Shown here one piece after another: positions 45,387-56,887 of a DNA stretch of 64,000 nt. The notes under the pieces are model-generated. The model made no database searches. It had not been told where the DNA came from and was given only the letters and a program-made list of their open reading frames with translations. This stretch comes from Chenopodium formosanum (lineage: Eukaryota > Streptophyta > Magnoliopsida > Caryophyllales > Amaranthaceae): assembly GCA_024500155.1 (NCBI GenBank), contig CM044862.1, positions 29,858,501 to 29,922,500 on the forward strand, in the 5' to 3' direction. Both the position numbers and the translations under genes were made by a program. The number at the start of each line of letters is the position of its first letter. Positions within the stretch are counted from its first letter, which is position 1.

Positions 45387-45646
45387 TTATTTAAGCTGCT
45401 AAGTTTTGGAACTTAGCTTATAATCATAGATTAATCTGTCCGCCTATACTGCCCAGAGCAATAACAAGCGGTAATATTTATATTGTATAGCTTCTAAAAT
45501 GAAACAATAGCTGCTTTCCGTCTATGCTAGAAAAATTTGAAAAGCTCAACGCCTTTTAGATTTCAAGTTAGATTAAATCAAACGACCGTGAGCGTTGCCT
45601 TAATGCAAACGTTAGGGTCGTTTGCTTTTGGTTTATAGAGCAATGT
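45387..45646. other. Outer Retand-like element, non-coding
   Basis: About 260 bp between two insertions. Contains 'gtccgcctatactgcccaga', reminiscent of the 'tctgcacatggtgcaagcgg' repeats at 61,640-61,780. This supports continuity with the sequence on the far side of the plus-strand Tat. Confidence 0.4.
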
Positions 45647-45651
45647 ACCAC

Positions 45652-47596
45652 TGTAGACACCCAAATGTGTCTCCCCAAAATCAAACCCATTGATGAATAC
45701 CTTTCATGTCATTTGATTATCGAACGAAGTGAAAGTGTGAAAAGTCTAGTGATGAGGATGTTTTTATTAAAATATTTCTCTTTCTATTTGCAAAAAATAT
45801 TTCTTTTCTTACCCTATTTATGAAAAATAGTCATTCCAATTTGGTTTGGTCCATGATAAGGGTCCATTAATAGTGTAGTTGGATTGGGCTCGAAAAGAGC
45901 TTTCCAACGATATATTATAAGCCCAATTTCGATGAATAATGAGGTAGTTATGGATTAAATTAAATTAGGCCCAATGATTTTAAATGTGGGTTAGTGATTT
46001 AGAAGAGGGCTATTAATTATTATTCCTAAAGTTATTAGGATTGATTGACGGTTCTTTTTTAATTGTAATAAGATTAGGATTGATAATTATATTTTTAAAG
46101 ATGTTTTATTTTGAATAAAATTAGATTATTTCACAAATTTGATTTTTAAATCTTCTTAGACGCGGAATTACCTGTAAACCCGTTTAAAAGATGATTCCGC
46201 GTACGAAAGCGTGCTATACTTTTGAATCAGCCCGAGACAACAGAGTTGTTACCTGGCGCTGACAGCTATCCCCTGGAACTGCAGCTCTCGTCTGGCGACG
46301 AGCTTGTCGTCTGGCGCTGACTCCTATCGTTGGAGACAAGAGGTATTTTATTCCAAATATGATTTTCTTAGATCCCATGTTATTTTTTCTATAAATAGGG
46401 GTCGTATCTCCTCGTTTTTATGAATTCAACAACCATCATTATCTCTCTCTTTCTCTCTCTAAAAGCTAAAAGCTTTCTCTCTCTCTATTTCTTTTTCTAA
46501 ACCTACCCTCTCTTAAAATTCCTCATTCATTAGTTCGAGACACACCTAGCCAAGTTCGAAATTGCCTTCGTCCTAGACGTGAAAGGTTGAATATTTATGA
46601 GGGTTTGGCCCAAAATCCCTATTTTAATTATTAAAATTAATTGTTTTGATTTATTATTTTCCTTGAAGTTACTAACGTGTGTATTTTGTTATTAGAAAGA
46701 GGTACAAGGCATCGAAGTAAGTAATTTGATTGCTTTATTGATATAGAAATCATGCTTAGATTATTTTTATTGATTCTTAGTACAATGTTAGGATGTTTTA
46801 TTGCTTCCTAGTATCATGTTTAGGGTTAAATAAAATTTCTAACATCAAGTATGATTATTTTGAGGCTTCCTATATCTTTCCTAATATCATTTTAGTGTCA
46901 TGTTAGGGTTAAAGATTTGATCTTTAATATTTAGTGACATGCTAGTATTTGTTATTAATCATGTTAGTATCATGCAAATGATCTTGCTAATAATAATATG
47001 CTTTAACATGATTGTAATAATTATGATTATTATTTTGATGATGATTATATTTATTATTATTATTGATGATTATTATGTTGCTTGTTTTATTATTGTTATT
47101 GCTTGATCACGCCTTTTATGCATGTTTAAAGGTAATTTGTATTTGTAATCACGCTTAATAAGATAATCAATAATCTTGTTTAGGGTAATTTGATTATAAT
47201 TCAAGTGATCGCCAATAATAGACTTGTTGTGCATTAATATTCAACCAATAGAGATTAAACAGGTTTAGGGTTAATCTATTGATTGCATGTTAGTCAGAAA
47301 GCGCACATGAATACGAGAAGAATAAAGTAGAGGCCTATTTTTAGGGCAAATACAATCTCTTTTAGGTTGGATATTTTCCTTCATCCCCAAACTTCCAGTC
47401 ATGGTTCTAGACCTATTGGAGTTAATGATCTCTTGGATCGTTAAGGGGTGTAACCTTCACCCTGTGAACGGTTTACAAGTTCCTAAAACTTGTTGGCGAC
47501 TCTTTTACTCTAGCTTCCTTCCCTTTGGACGCCACCATGCTTAAGTGTATGATCACAGTGGGGCTTAAGTGTGAGATGCTTGAAATATTCCTTATA
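45652..47596 (+). repeat. 5' LTR of the plus Tat element
   Basis: 1,945 bp, TGTAGACACCCAAATGTG at the start; the end reads CTTATA, a mutated form of the CTACA end of the 3' LTR. A GTCG(T/C)CTGGCG motif cluster (46,240-46,330) lies directly upstream of the TATA box. Confidence 0.88.
46390..46397 (+). promoter_or_regulatory. TATA box of the plus Tat 5' LTR
   Basis: TATAAATA followed by 'ggggtcgtatctcc' and a long CT-repeat leader. The 3' LTR has 'tataactaggg' here (about 60,070), so its box is damaged. Confidence 0.65.
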
Positions 47597-48265
47597 GTTT
47601 TTTGGCGACTCAACTGGAGAGGTTTCTACTTTAATTCCTAAAATTTATTTTTGCAATGACTTAGAAGGAGTGGATGAGACTTAAAAAGTTCTAAGTATTT
47701 CATGTGCGTAATTTTGATTAGGAAATTTTAGATTTTAACACCATACAAAAACCCAAAAATAGTTTTTAATATCTTCATAAAAAAAAAGGATTTTAACACC
47801 TGACAAATCTCCAAAAATTTGGTATTACCACCACGTAACTGATTTCGTTTAGGGATCCGTTAACTGGGCCCATAAAACCACGTGTTGTGTTATTATTAGC
47901 CAAACGAAGAAAAAATAAAGTGTATGATCACAGTGGGGCTTAAGTGTGGGATGCTTAAATATTCCTTACAGTTTTTTGGCGTCTTAACTGGGGAGGTTTC
48001 TATTTTAATTCCTTAAATTTATTTTGGCAATGATTTAGGAGTGGATGAGACTCGAAAAGTTCTAAGTATTTCATGTGCATTATTTTGATTAGGAATTTTT
48101 AGATTTTAACACCACACAAAAACGCAAAAATGGTTTTTAACACCCCCATAAAAAAAATGGAACACAAGACAAATTTCCAAAAATTTGGTATTACCACCAC
48201 TTAACTGATTCCGTTTAGGAATCCGCTAAGTGGGCCCATAAAACCACTTGTTGTGTTATTATTGG
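47545..48265. repeat. 375-bp tandem duplication spanning LTR end, primer site and MULE end
   Basis: Sequence from 47,545 repeats from 47,920 at an offset of 375: 'gtgtatgatcacagtggggc', the LTR end (ccttata versus ccttaca), the primer region, 'gattttaacacc' and 'aaccac.tgttgtgttatta'. The first copy therefore holds a truncated MULE terminal repeat (about 47,716-47,905). The duplication happened after the MULE had inserted. Confidence 0.85.
47603..47620 (+). promoter_or_regulatory. Primer binding site of the plus Tat element
   Basis: TGGCGACTCAACTGGAGA, seven bases after the LTR end; a variant of the tRNA-Arg-type site. The duplicated copy at about 47,977 reads TGGCGTCTTAACTGGGGA. Confidence 0.75.
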
Positions 48266-49454
48266 GTTAAAAAAAGAAAAAAAAATAAAATAAAGAAAAA
48301 AATAAAAAAAAAACAAAGAAAACAATTAAAAAAAAAGAAAATCTAAAACTACCCAGCCACCACAACAATGCCACCCCTGCTCCACCACCGCCTTCCCCCC
48401 AACCTACCACTGCCCTCCCCAAACCCACCAACAGGGTCGCACCACCAACCCAACCTACCTGAACCCTTCCCCTCCCTTTCCGGCAACCGCCTAGCCCTCG
48501 AAAACCAATAATCCCAAAACCCTCGTTCCCCAAAACGGTAGCGAATCAAGCCGCAAATGGCCGAAATTGGTTGGTTTTGGGGCTGAATGGCCTTAACCGA
48601 CCGATTTTGGCCGTTTAAGGCCGGATTCGTGGCTGTTTAAGGGGGACGAGGGTTTTTGGGTTGGTGGTTTTCGAGGGTGACGCGGTTGCGGGAAAGGGAG
48701 AGGAGGGTTCAGGTGGGTTGGGCCTGGTGGTGCAACGCTGGTGGTGATTTTAGGGAGGGCAGTGGTGGGTTGGGGGGAAGGCGGTGGTAGCGCGGGGGTG
48801 GCGATGTGGTGGCGGCTGGGGTTGTTTTAGGGTTTTTTTTAATTTCTCTTTTTTTTTTTAAACAAATAAAATGCTGATACGTGTTACTGTGGGCCACACT
48901 TAACGAAATTTTTTGATGGAAACACTTCAACAAATTGACCTTTGTGCCACAAGTAAAATCGTGGCACAAGTTTAAAATTCCCGTGGCTATGAAAATTAGC
49001 CATGGAATTTTGAATTTTACTCCCGTGGCACAAGAGGCCGTGGCCAGGAATTTTCCACGGGAATATGATTGTCGTGGCAAATTCTAATTTTTATGCCACG
49101 GGTATTCACATGGCAAACAAATTCACTTGCCACAAATATTAACGTGGCTAACAAATTATTTGCCACAAATTTTACCGTGGCTAATAAACGTTGTTGACAC
49201 AAATATTACCGTGACTAATTTACTTGTTTACCCAAATACTACCTTGGCTAAAAAAATCTGTTGCTATTAATATTATCGTGTCTAAATGGTTTAAAGGCAA
49301 CGAATTTGAATTTTTTTTTTAACCCAAATTGATCAACAAACATAGTGCATATATACGCATTAAACTTAGATATTTTCATTAATAACTTGTAAATTTACAA
49401 TGTTCATCCAAACAAAAATTGAAAAAGAATAATTAATTAATTAATTAGAATACA

Positions 49455-49664
49455 CTAAATTAGAGCAGCAACAATCAGCAAAGCAGAATCAGTAGCAGTG
49501 TGTTCCAACAGAGAGCAGCAGCGCCCAATTTTAGCAACGATTCTAGCATATCCACAACATTCTTTCTTCCACCTCTCATGAGGAGCACTGCGAGTCCCAA
49601 GAAAATACTTCTTACTCGCACTACTTACAATTGAAACAAGTATCTGTCCAGCATGTACAACCAA
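49455..49664 (-). CDS. Small ORF inside CACTA, possibly a captured host exon
   Basis: A 69-codon minus-strand frame whose wording is protein-like and not low complexity: SASKKYFLGTRSAPHERW, ECCGYARIVAKIGRCCSLLE, ending ATDSALLIVAALI and a stop. Cys-rich with basic residues. It sits near the left end of the CACTA, at the downstream end of a minus-strand transcript that could begin near 51,544. The family is not recognised. Options are a transduplicated host gene fragment, a CACTA accessory ORF, or chance. Confidence 0.35.
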   Translation of the reverse strand: MVVHAGQILVSIVSSASKKYFLGTRSAPHERWKKECCGYARIVAKIGRCCSLLEHTATDSALLIVAALI

Positions 49665-51346
49665 AAGGTATAATCAGACCACGCAGAGATAGAGAAAAAG
49701 ACATGAATTCATGTTAAAGACACATAAGAGCAAACGTCATGGATTTTCTTCACCTGATTAGTCTTAAAAACTACAGACCCTATCTAAAATCCCACCCAAA
49801 AAAAAAAGAAGTTTTTTTTAATATTTTGATTCAATACTGATTTGAAAGCACATAGTAGTTATGTGGCTCATTGGAAGAGAGAGTTCCTATTCAGAACAAA
49901 GTGTTGTGGAGTCACAGTTGCTATTACAATCCCTTTTATATTTAACAAACTACGAAGAGATATATTAGAGGCCTAAGTGGCCATAAACTTGTTTACAATA
50001 GGTGCCGTCAGATACTTGGTACTATTACGGTATGAAAACTTAACACCAGAAGTAATATGCACATAACCATCACATATACATTGGACTGAGGTACTAACAG
50101 AGTTCTTGACTAACATATGCTTACAACTATTAAAATATTATACATATTAATCAGTCATATTGCCAGAAATACACCCATAGGACATCCACATCAACGAACC
50201 ATGATTCAGATTTGACAATTAGACACATCATTACCCAACTGCAACTTTAAGATGGCTAATATACTAACAACACAAACAATACCCCAGTTAATGCAAGTTA
50301 AACAACTTTTCAAAAGGGCAGAAGGGGCATTACTCACCATGTACCCAGATCTTAATTTTAAAGGGTTCTGAAACATATTAGCAATAAAATTTGATATAAT
50401 TATCAAACTAGGCTCATAATTTTTTAGAACAAAAGCCCCAATTACATAGTTGCATCCACTAAATTTATTCAAACAACAAATTAAGCTCATAATTTTATAG
50501 AAACAAAATTGAGTTCCTTATCTTATTAGTACTCATAAGATCACATCCCCTTTCAATTAACATGTTCCTCATCAAACAATTTCATTAAAAGGAGTTGGTT
50601 TTACTAAAAGCTCGAATCATCAATCTAGTGACTTAGCTTATCTTACATGGGCAAGGATCACAGTGACTCTCAATATTCACCCTTCACCCACAATTTATTT
50701 TGGTTTCAAATACATAATAATAATCAAACTAAGGTATCAAACTAGCTTTTCACATATTGTATCAGAATACATTACAATCAAACTAATGTCACAAACTCAT
50801 TAAGTGTACAATGTGAAGGCATGATTTCTAGTTTTCAACAATAATTGCTCATCAACAACCACTTATATCACAAATGACCATAATTTATATTCAATATGCA
50901 GGCATACATAACAAACATCCATCAACCAAATTCAGGAAACTTAGATAATTTGAATAAATAAAAAAAAATCACAGAGATAAAAAAGTATAAAAAAAAAGAA
51001 GATAAAATGCTTAGAATTGTATACATTAATCCAGATTATACGAATTGAGCAAGTACCTAATAAAATAACCCAATTTAAGAAGAAAAAACAGGGAATTTTG
51101 CCCTTAAAAAAGAATTGCAAGTTTAATTGCAAATAGTGGAACTAATTTGATATCAAATAAGCATTACAACGAAATCAAATCAAATTAAACCTAAGAAATC
51201 AAAGTACTTAACAGGAATAATTGGACCAAAAAGGCAAAAAATAATGCAAAGCTAAATAACCCATAAACCCTTACCTCAAATTTCTGATTTTTGATTCGAA
51301 ATTGATTCGAATTTTCTGTCGCTTGAATTATTGCATGAAAAACCGT

Positions 51347-51544
51347 TTAAATTGGCTCAAAATTTAGTCTAGAATTTTTCGAATTTTTAGAATTAAGGCT
51401 GAATATTTTCGTTCTTGAGGAAAGTTCAACGAATTCTACCTTATAAATCGCACAAATTGACTCCAGGCCTGTAGACGACGGTGGAGGATGATGAATCGAA
51501 AGCCGAGAAATGGAGGATGTCGTGGAGCTTAGGAGAACCCTCAA
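51347..51544 (-). CDS. Putative first exon inside CACTA
   Basis: The minus-strand ATG at 51,544 gives MRVLLSSTTSSISRLSIHH, a Ser-rich stretch like a transit-type N-terminus, then PPPSSTGLESICAIYK and a good splice donor (TTATAAG/gtagaattcg, near 51,442). Upstream on the minus strand is 'ttttatatatcc' near 51,575, a possible TATA element. The real coding part may end at the donor rather than at the ORF end. Unknown protein. Confidence 0.3.
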   Translation of the reverse strand: MRVLLSSTTSSISRLSIHHPPPSSTGLESICAIYKVEFVELSSRTKIFSLNSKNSKNSRLNFEPI

Positions 51545-51749
51545 TTTGTGTGTAATGTGAATTAAATTTAGGATATATAAAACCCTAGAGAAATTGAAAC
51601 TGGATAATGAAAAAGAGAAATTAAAATTTTACCTTAGAAACTGCTTCAATGGAGAACTATAGGTGCGCTTCAATGGAAAATGAGAGAGAAAGAAGGGGAA
51701 AATACAGCAAGAGCACGGATCTTACTCAAGTTGACTGTTAATAAAACTT

Positions 51750-52180
51750 GGATAATTTGCCAATTACTACTGTAAGTTAATACCACTTTGTAAATTACTA
51801 CCGCAAATTAAAAAAGTTGTGAATTACAACCGCAAAAATTTTAAAGATGTTGCGATTACTACCAAACCCCCATTAAGCCCAACTATGACGTCATTATATC
51901 CCTTTAACTCATGTTTGACCATAGTTACGGGCTTTAACCAGCCCCTCCCCCCCCCCCCCCCCCAAAAAAAAGAAATGGTTTAAGGATATAATGACGTCAT
52001 GGTTAAGGGTTTTAACCATGGGTTAAAGTGATATAATGACGTCAGAGTTGGGTTTAATGGGGATTTGGTAGTAATCGCAACATCTTAACATTTTTTGCGG
52101 TAGTAATTCACAACTTTTTTAATTTGCGGTAGTAATTTACAAAGTAGTATTAACTTGCGGTAGTAATTGACAAATTTTTC
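51750..52180. mobile_element. MULE-type MITE with TGACGTCAT-containing arms
   Basis: 431 bp flanked by the 9-bp duplication ATAAAACTT (51,741-51,749; 52,181-52,189). Arms of almost 200 bp are inverted copies: 'aattactac(t/c)g(t/c)aag', 'ttgtgaattac', 'cgattactacc', 'tatgacgtcattatat'. The middle has a poly-C run (about 51,943-51,962). Non-coding. Confidence 0.85.
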
Positions 52181-53480
52181 ATAAAACTTTTATCGAAAGA
52201 AGGGAAGTCATTTGGTTTCAGATTAAAAAAAATAAAAAAATAGAAATAAGGGAATTCATTTGTGAATGCAGACGAATAAATTAAAAATCGGAAACAATAT
52301 TAAAATTTCTTACAGTATATTTTCTCTATTGAAATTTTATGAAAATGTATTATTTAATTGGTATTGATTGAAGCTCAATTCCCTTTTTTAAGTTTGATTG
52401 GTACCAGCAATAAATATAATTTTCTATAGTGACTTTATCACGCGACTGGTGATATGGCTAATAATATAGATTATCGGAATTGAGGTTTTTATAAAACTAA
52501 TGCATACTTTAGGTGAATTTAAAAAAATTTCTATTAGTCATATGCACATGTTGCCATTACGCTGAAAACCATAATTTAACCAAGTATTAGAAATATATCC
52601 ATGTTATCTTTCAAAAAAAAAAAAAAGGTCATGTTAAAAGGCAAAATTCTATAAAAAAAACTATTGCCCCTTTTATATCATGATAATTAATATTTTTTAT
52701 TTTAAATATAGGGACCGAAGTTTATAAACCAGTGCATTTATTTGGAGTCTTTTCAAAAAATTCTACTAGTGATTAGTGATATACAATTGTTGCGTTATTG
52801 CGCGAAAATAAATAAATCAAGCTTATTTATAAAGAAAGTATAAGTTTGTATTAGAAATATAAATATATTTGACCTCTAATTTGTATTATGGTTTTATATA
52901 AACTAGTTATAATATGATATGATTTCCTCCTTTTCATGTCATGAGTAGATCAAGTTACAAATTTTTTTTTATATTTTTAGCAAAAATCATGGCATAAATA
53001 TTGTATGCTTGTGTCAAAAAATATTGTATTCTTGTGAAGAAAAAATTATTACCTATAACACGAGTGTAAAATTTGCCACGAAAAAAAAACAACTCGCAGC
53101 AATAATGTAAAGTTTGCCACGGGAAGATAGCTATTTGTGCACAAATGTAAAGTTTGCCACGGGAAAAGCGCTACTCGTGGCACAAGTGTGATATTTGCCA
53201 TGGGAAAATAAATACCCGTGGCATAAATTATTCTTCTTATTCAGGTTTTGTGTCATAGTTTTTTTTTCCCGTGGCTAATCGAAATTATGCCATGAATTTG
53301 GAGTTCCCGTGGCATAATTCGTGGCACAAGTGATGATTTGTTGTAGTGAAACCGTTAAGTGGTGGAAATACCAATTTTTAGTAAGTTTGTCTGGTGTTAA
53401 AATCCATTTTTATATGGGGGTGTTAAAAACAATTTTCGGGTTTTTGTGTGGTGTTAAAATCTAAAATAACCTTTTGATTA

Positions 53481-55067
53481 ATATTATTGGCATAAGCATA
53501 AAAAGGTTTCCATTGGAAAGACCATCCGTAATGTGTCAAAAACATAGGATTTTTACAGTTAGGAAACTAGGGAAATATCTTTCACAACTAAAGTCAAAAT
53601 AACGCTACGAAAAAAACTGGAAAATTCAAGAACAGAAAGCTGCCGAGGCATGTAGGAATTAGCGCTGAGAAAACAGCGTCAGCGCCAAACGATGGCGCTG
53701 TCGCCTGGCGACAGTCTTGTCGCCTGGAGACAGTGCCAACGTATGGCAACACACAATGTTTTCTCGCGCCGAATTCTTCCAATATCGAGCCTGAAATCTA
53801 CCTTCTTGTTTCAACTAGTTTTCTAATACTGTTTGCTCGGTTTTACTTCCTAATTGAGTTTTTCCCATTTTTTCTGAACACATATATTTGTACATATGGC
53901 CATAACCTTCTGGGGATTCACGCTCCATCTACCCAATCGAACGCTCTTGGCAACGAAGGGTACATTTGAGTTTGTTGAATTCAAAAAACCATGGAAGCGA
54001 GTTTAACTCGCTGGGTCCCATCCACTCGCGCCAATCCTTCCAAAGGTAAGGCTTCCGCGCGTTGCATTTGGTCTCATAACCATGGACCCTTTTTTGACTA
54101 ACCCATAGCCTGAACTTTAGAGTACTAGAGCCATGGTTAGGTTGCAAACTCATTGCATCATATTGTGATTATATGACTACTTGTGCATTGTTTGTTGTGC
54201 ATATTTTATATATGTGTTTCCCTTAACCATTTATTTGACTTGTGAATGAGTTAAATAAATTAATTAATGACTAAAGGACTTTGCTAATATAATTAATTAA
54301 TTAATAAATGATTAAAGTCTAAATAAATTGACCAAACTTAACTTAATACGATTTTTAGGCTTGTCCCTTTAGAGAAAAATACTGGAAATAGTCCCGGATC
54401 GATGTTCCAGTAATGGAGCAGAGATTTAGATTGTGGCGCCACGCACTAGAGATTAGCTCCAGGCTACGATCTTGTCGTCTGGCGCTGACCCTTAGCGTCT
54501 GGCGACAATTCTGTCGTCTGGCGTTTATCGACAGTCCATATTTTTGCTCGAGTCCCCATGACGAGTTTGATTAATCAATTTGCTAAAATAATTTAATCGA
54601 TTTATTAATGACAGTAATCGTGATTCTTTTCTTAATTGAGTCTAGGCACGTAGTCCCATGGTCTCACACAAGAGTCAAAGTATGTCACTCACATTCACTA
54701 TCAAAGCACACACCTAATATGTCACATTTTGACCATGTCTAAAGAGTCTCGTATGCGCGTATTTCCCATCATTTGTGTTGGGGTCCACTTTATTCCTAAA
54801 TTCTTTTATATACTCCCATCTATATCATTTTTTCACTCTCTACATACTTTTTCCATACCTATCATTCTCCCCTTTCTTCCATGATCTATTCCCATCTGTT
54901 GCATGTTCAATAGAGTTTGAGTCAAATAATTAACAGTAAATATCCCCAATTTCTCTTTCCACGGCACTTGGTCAAGGAGAGAAGGGAGCTTACTCAAAGA
55001 AAACACCTTTGTTCAAGTACTACTTTTTGACAAACCAATTAGTCGGAAAAGAAAAGCTAAGAAGATA
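53481..55067 (+). other. Tat leader upstream of gag
   Basis: No gene. Two clusters of the GTCG(C/T)CTGGCG motif (53,670-53,745 and 54,455-54,535) are followed by 'ttatatactccc' (about 54,808) and a pyrimidine-rich stretch (54,830-54,900) before the gag ATG. The layout copies that of the LTR U3 and leader. Confidence 0.55.
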
Positions 55068-56184
55068 ATGGCGTCTCAAAAAGAAATAAACGAACTTAGG
55101 AAGGACGTGGCCAACTTAACTGAATCGATGAATAGTATGGCTCTTCAAATCAATTACCATGTGAAGCAACAACAAATGAAGCTCATGCAAGAAAGATTGA
55201 GCAAAATATCCAATGATTATAAATTCGAGGGCATTAGCTCACAAGGGGTCTCAGTGGATAAGGAACTTCTTCCCCAGAAGTTCAGTTCAAATGACATCCC
55301 TAAGTTCAAGCCAACTGACAATCCTTACTTTCACTTAAGAGCTTTCAAGACTATAATGAACATTAAGGGGATTGATAAGAAGATTTTTCATTCTTTGTTC
55401 TTACTATCTTTAGAAATTGTTTGTCAACAATGGTTCTTTTCTCTTTATTAAGAGAAAACCTTTACTTGGGATGGAATAATAAACACTTTCATTGGTAGAT
55501 ATAAGTGCAACATTCAAGTTGAAACAAACCATAGACAACTTGAGATGTTAAAGAAAAAGGAAAACGAAGGGTTCACTTCTTTGTTTAACAAGTGGAGAGA
55601 AACTTTCGTTAATATGATTGAGGTCCCTAATGAAAAGGAGTCTGTAAGGATGTTCATCAAGAACCTTCAAGACAAGTATTCAAAGCATTTGAAATATCAA
55701 CACAACTTGAATACTTTCAAAGCCGTTTATGACTTAGGTATTGAAATCGAAGATGACCTTGCAAAGAAAAAAGCTACTAACAATAGTAACAACATGGCTA
55801 GAAAGGAAAGAAGAACGACAATCCTGCTTCTTTCGAAAACGCCCATTCTAGTAACAATTTAGTACCTTTGATCTCAATGAAATCTTAGCCATGGAAAATC
55901 AAGGGTCTAAAAAGAAACTAAGGAAAGATTTCACTCCTATTGGGATGAGCTATTATATTGCCTTTGATCGACTCCATGCCAAGGGACTCATTATTCCCAT
56001 TGGACCTATTCAAGATCCCATTCTTGATAAAAGATTGCCTAGTTGGAACCCAGATGCACATTGCAAGTACCATCAAGGTAGGGGTCATACTACTAAGAGC
56101 TGTTGGAAGCTAAAAGAGGCCATCCAATATTTTATCGATAATAACATGCTTCCCATACCTCCAGCTGGCAAGAAAAGCAAGTGA
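55068..56184 (+). pseudogene. Tat-lineage gag with nucleocapsid knuckle, nearly intact
   Basis: The ATG at 55,068 gives MASQKEINELRKDVANLTES, a coiled-coil-like start. The capsid region follows: FSSNDIPKFKPTDNPYFHLR, TWDGIINTFIGRYKCN, HRQLEMLKKKENEGFTSLFN, KWRETFVNMIEVPNEKESVR, KYSKHLKYQHNLNTFKAVYD. One in-frame TAA (55,449) and one frameshift (about 55,800-55,890) break it. The second part (55,891-56,184) has FTPIGMSYYIAFDRLHAKGL and the atypical knuckle CKYHQGRGHTTKSCWKLK, characteristic of Tat/Ogre gag. Forms the virus-like particle in this family. No pol follows. Confidence 0.85.
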
Positions 56185-56846
56185 TGATAAGACATAAGAC
56201 AAGAGGCGAGCTTCAATGACAAGATTTCGTGACCTCCTTTTCTATTTCTTTTATTCATCATATCACCAGTAAGTGTAACATAGGTACCTTTCATTTTCCT
56301 TAGATCTCATTTTGTAGGATTTTTCCTTTTTTCCTTTTAATAAAATGAGCATTTCTTTTCTTGCATATGATTATCGCATTGCATTGCATTAAAAAGAAAA
56401 AAAAATCTATGTCGAACTAAGCACAAGGTATACCAATGATTTGAGGCACCCCTTGTAGCCACATCATATCACCTTTCACCTTTCAAATATGCAATCCTTT
56501 CTTGATAAAGCACTTTGAGCCTCGTCTAACGACAATCGTTTCTTTTTTCAACCCACATCTACCTAACCTTGGGATGGATGGTGTGAAATCTATGCAATTT
56601 TTAAAGAATAAAAGCTTGAGTGATTTTACATAGAACTCAAAAATTAAAAAAAAAACAAAAATAATAAAAGTGTACAAAAGGGCCAGTGTTCTAATGTCTT
56701 TGATATGAATATATCTTTGATAAGAACATTTCTCAGATTGCGTCTCTTATCAAGTGCTAGGTACCGTGTCTGAAAAACATGAATGCCAAGTGAGTGATAG
56801 ACCGCATGATTGGGATTGCCCACACTTATCCAAATAAAATTGATAA

Positions 56847-56887
<41 letters not shown>

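Larger units (their letters stand above)
48923..53348. mobile_element. CACTA (En/Spm) element without transposase
   Basis: 4,426 bp. Ends are CACTTCAACAAAT and, inverted, CACTACAACAAAT, flanked by AAA (48,920-48,922; 53,349-53,351). Subterminal blocks (48,940-49,290 and 53,045-53,340) hold many copies of 'cccgtggcacaa' / 'ttgccacgggaa' in both orientations. No TNP1/TNP2-like ORF is visible. The interior carries minus-strand frames (see 49,455 and 51,347) and a MITE. Much of 49,700-51,200 and 52,190-53,040 is AT-rich with nothing recognisable. Confidence 0.88.
48092..53471. mobile_element. Foldback MULE (long inverted arms), split by a CACTA
   Basis: Flanked by the 9-bp duplication TTTTGATTA (48,083-48,091; 53,472-53,480). 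Terminal inverted repeats of over 100 bp share TTTTAGATTTTAACACC, 'cacccccata' and 'ggtat..ccaccacttaac'. Without the CACTA it is about 951 bp, and its middle is also inverted: the C-rich strand at 48,350-48,540 mirrors the G-rich strand at 48,635-48,825. No transposase; long arms and a 9-bp target site indicate Mutator type. Confidence 0.85.
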
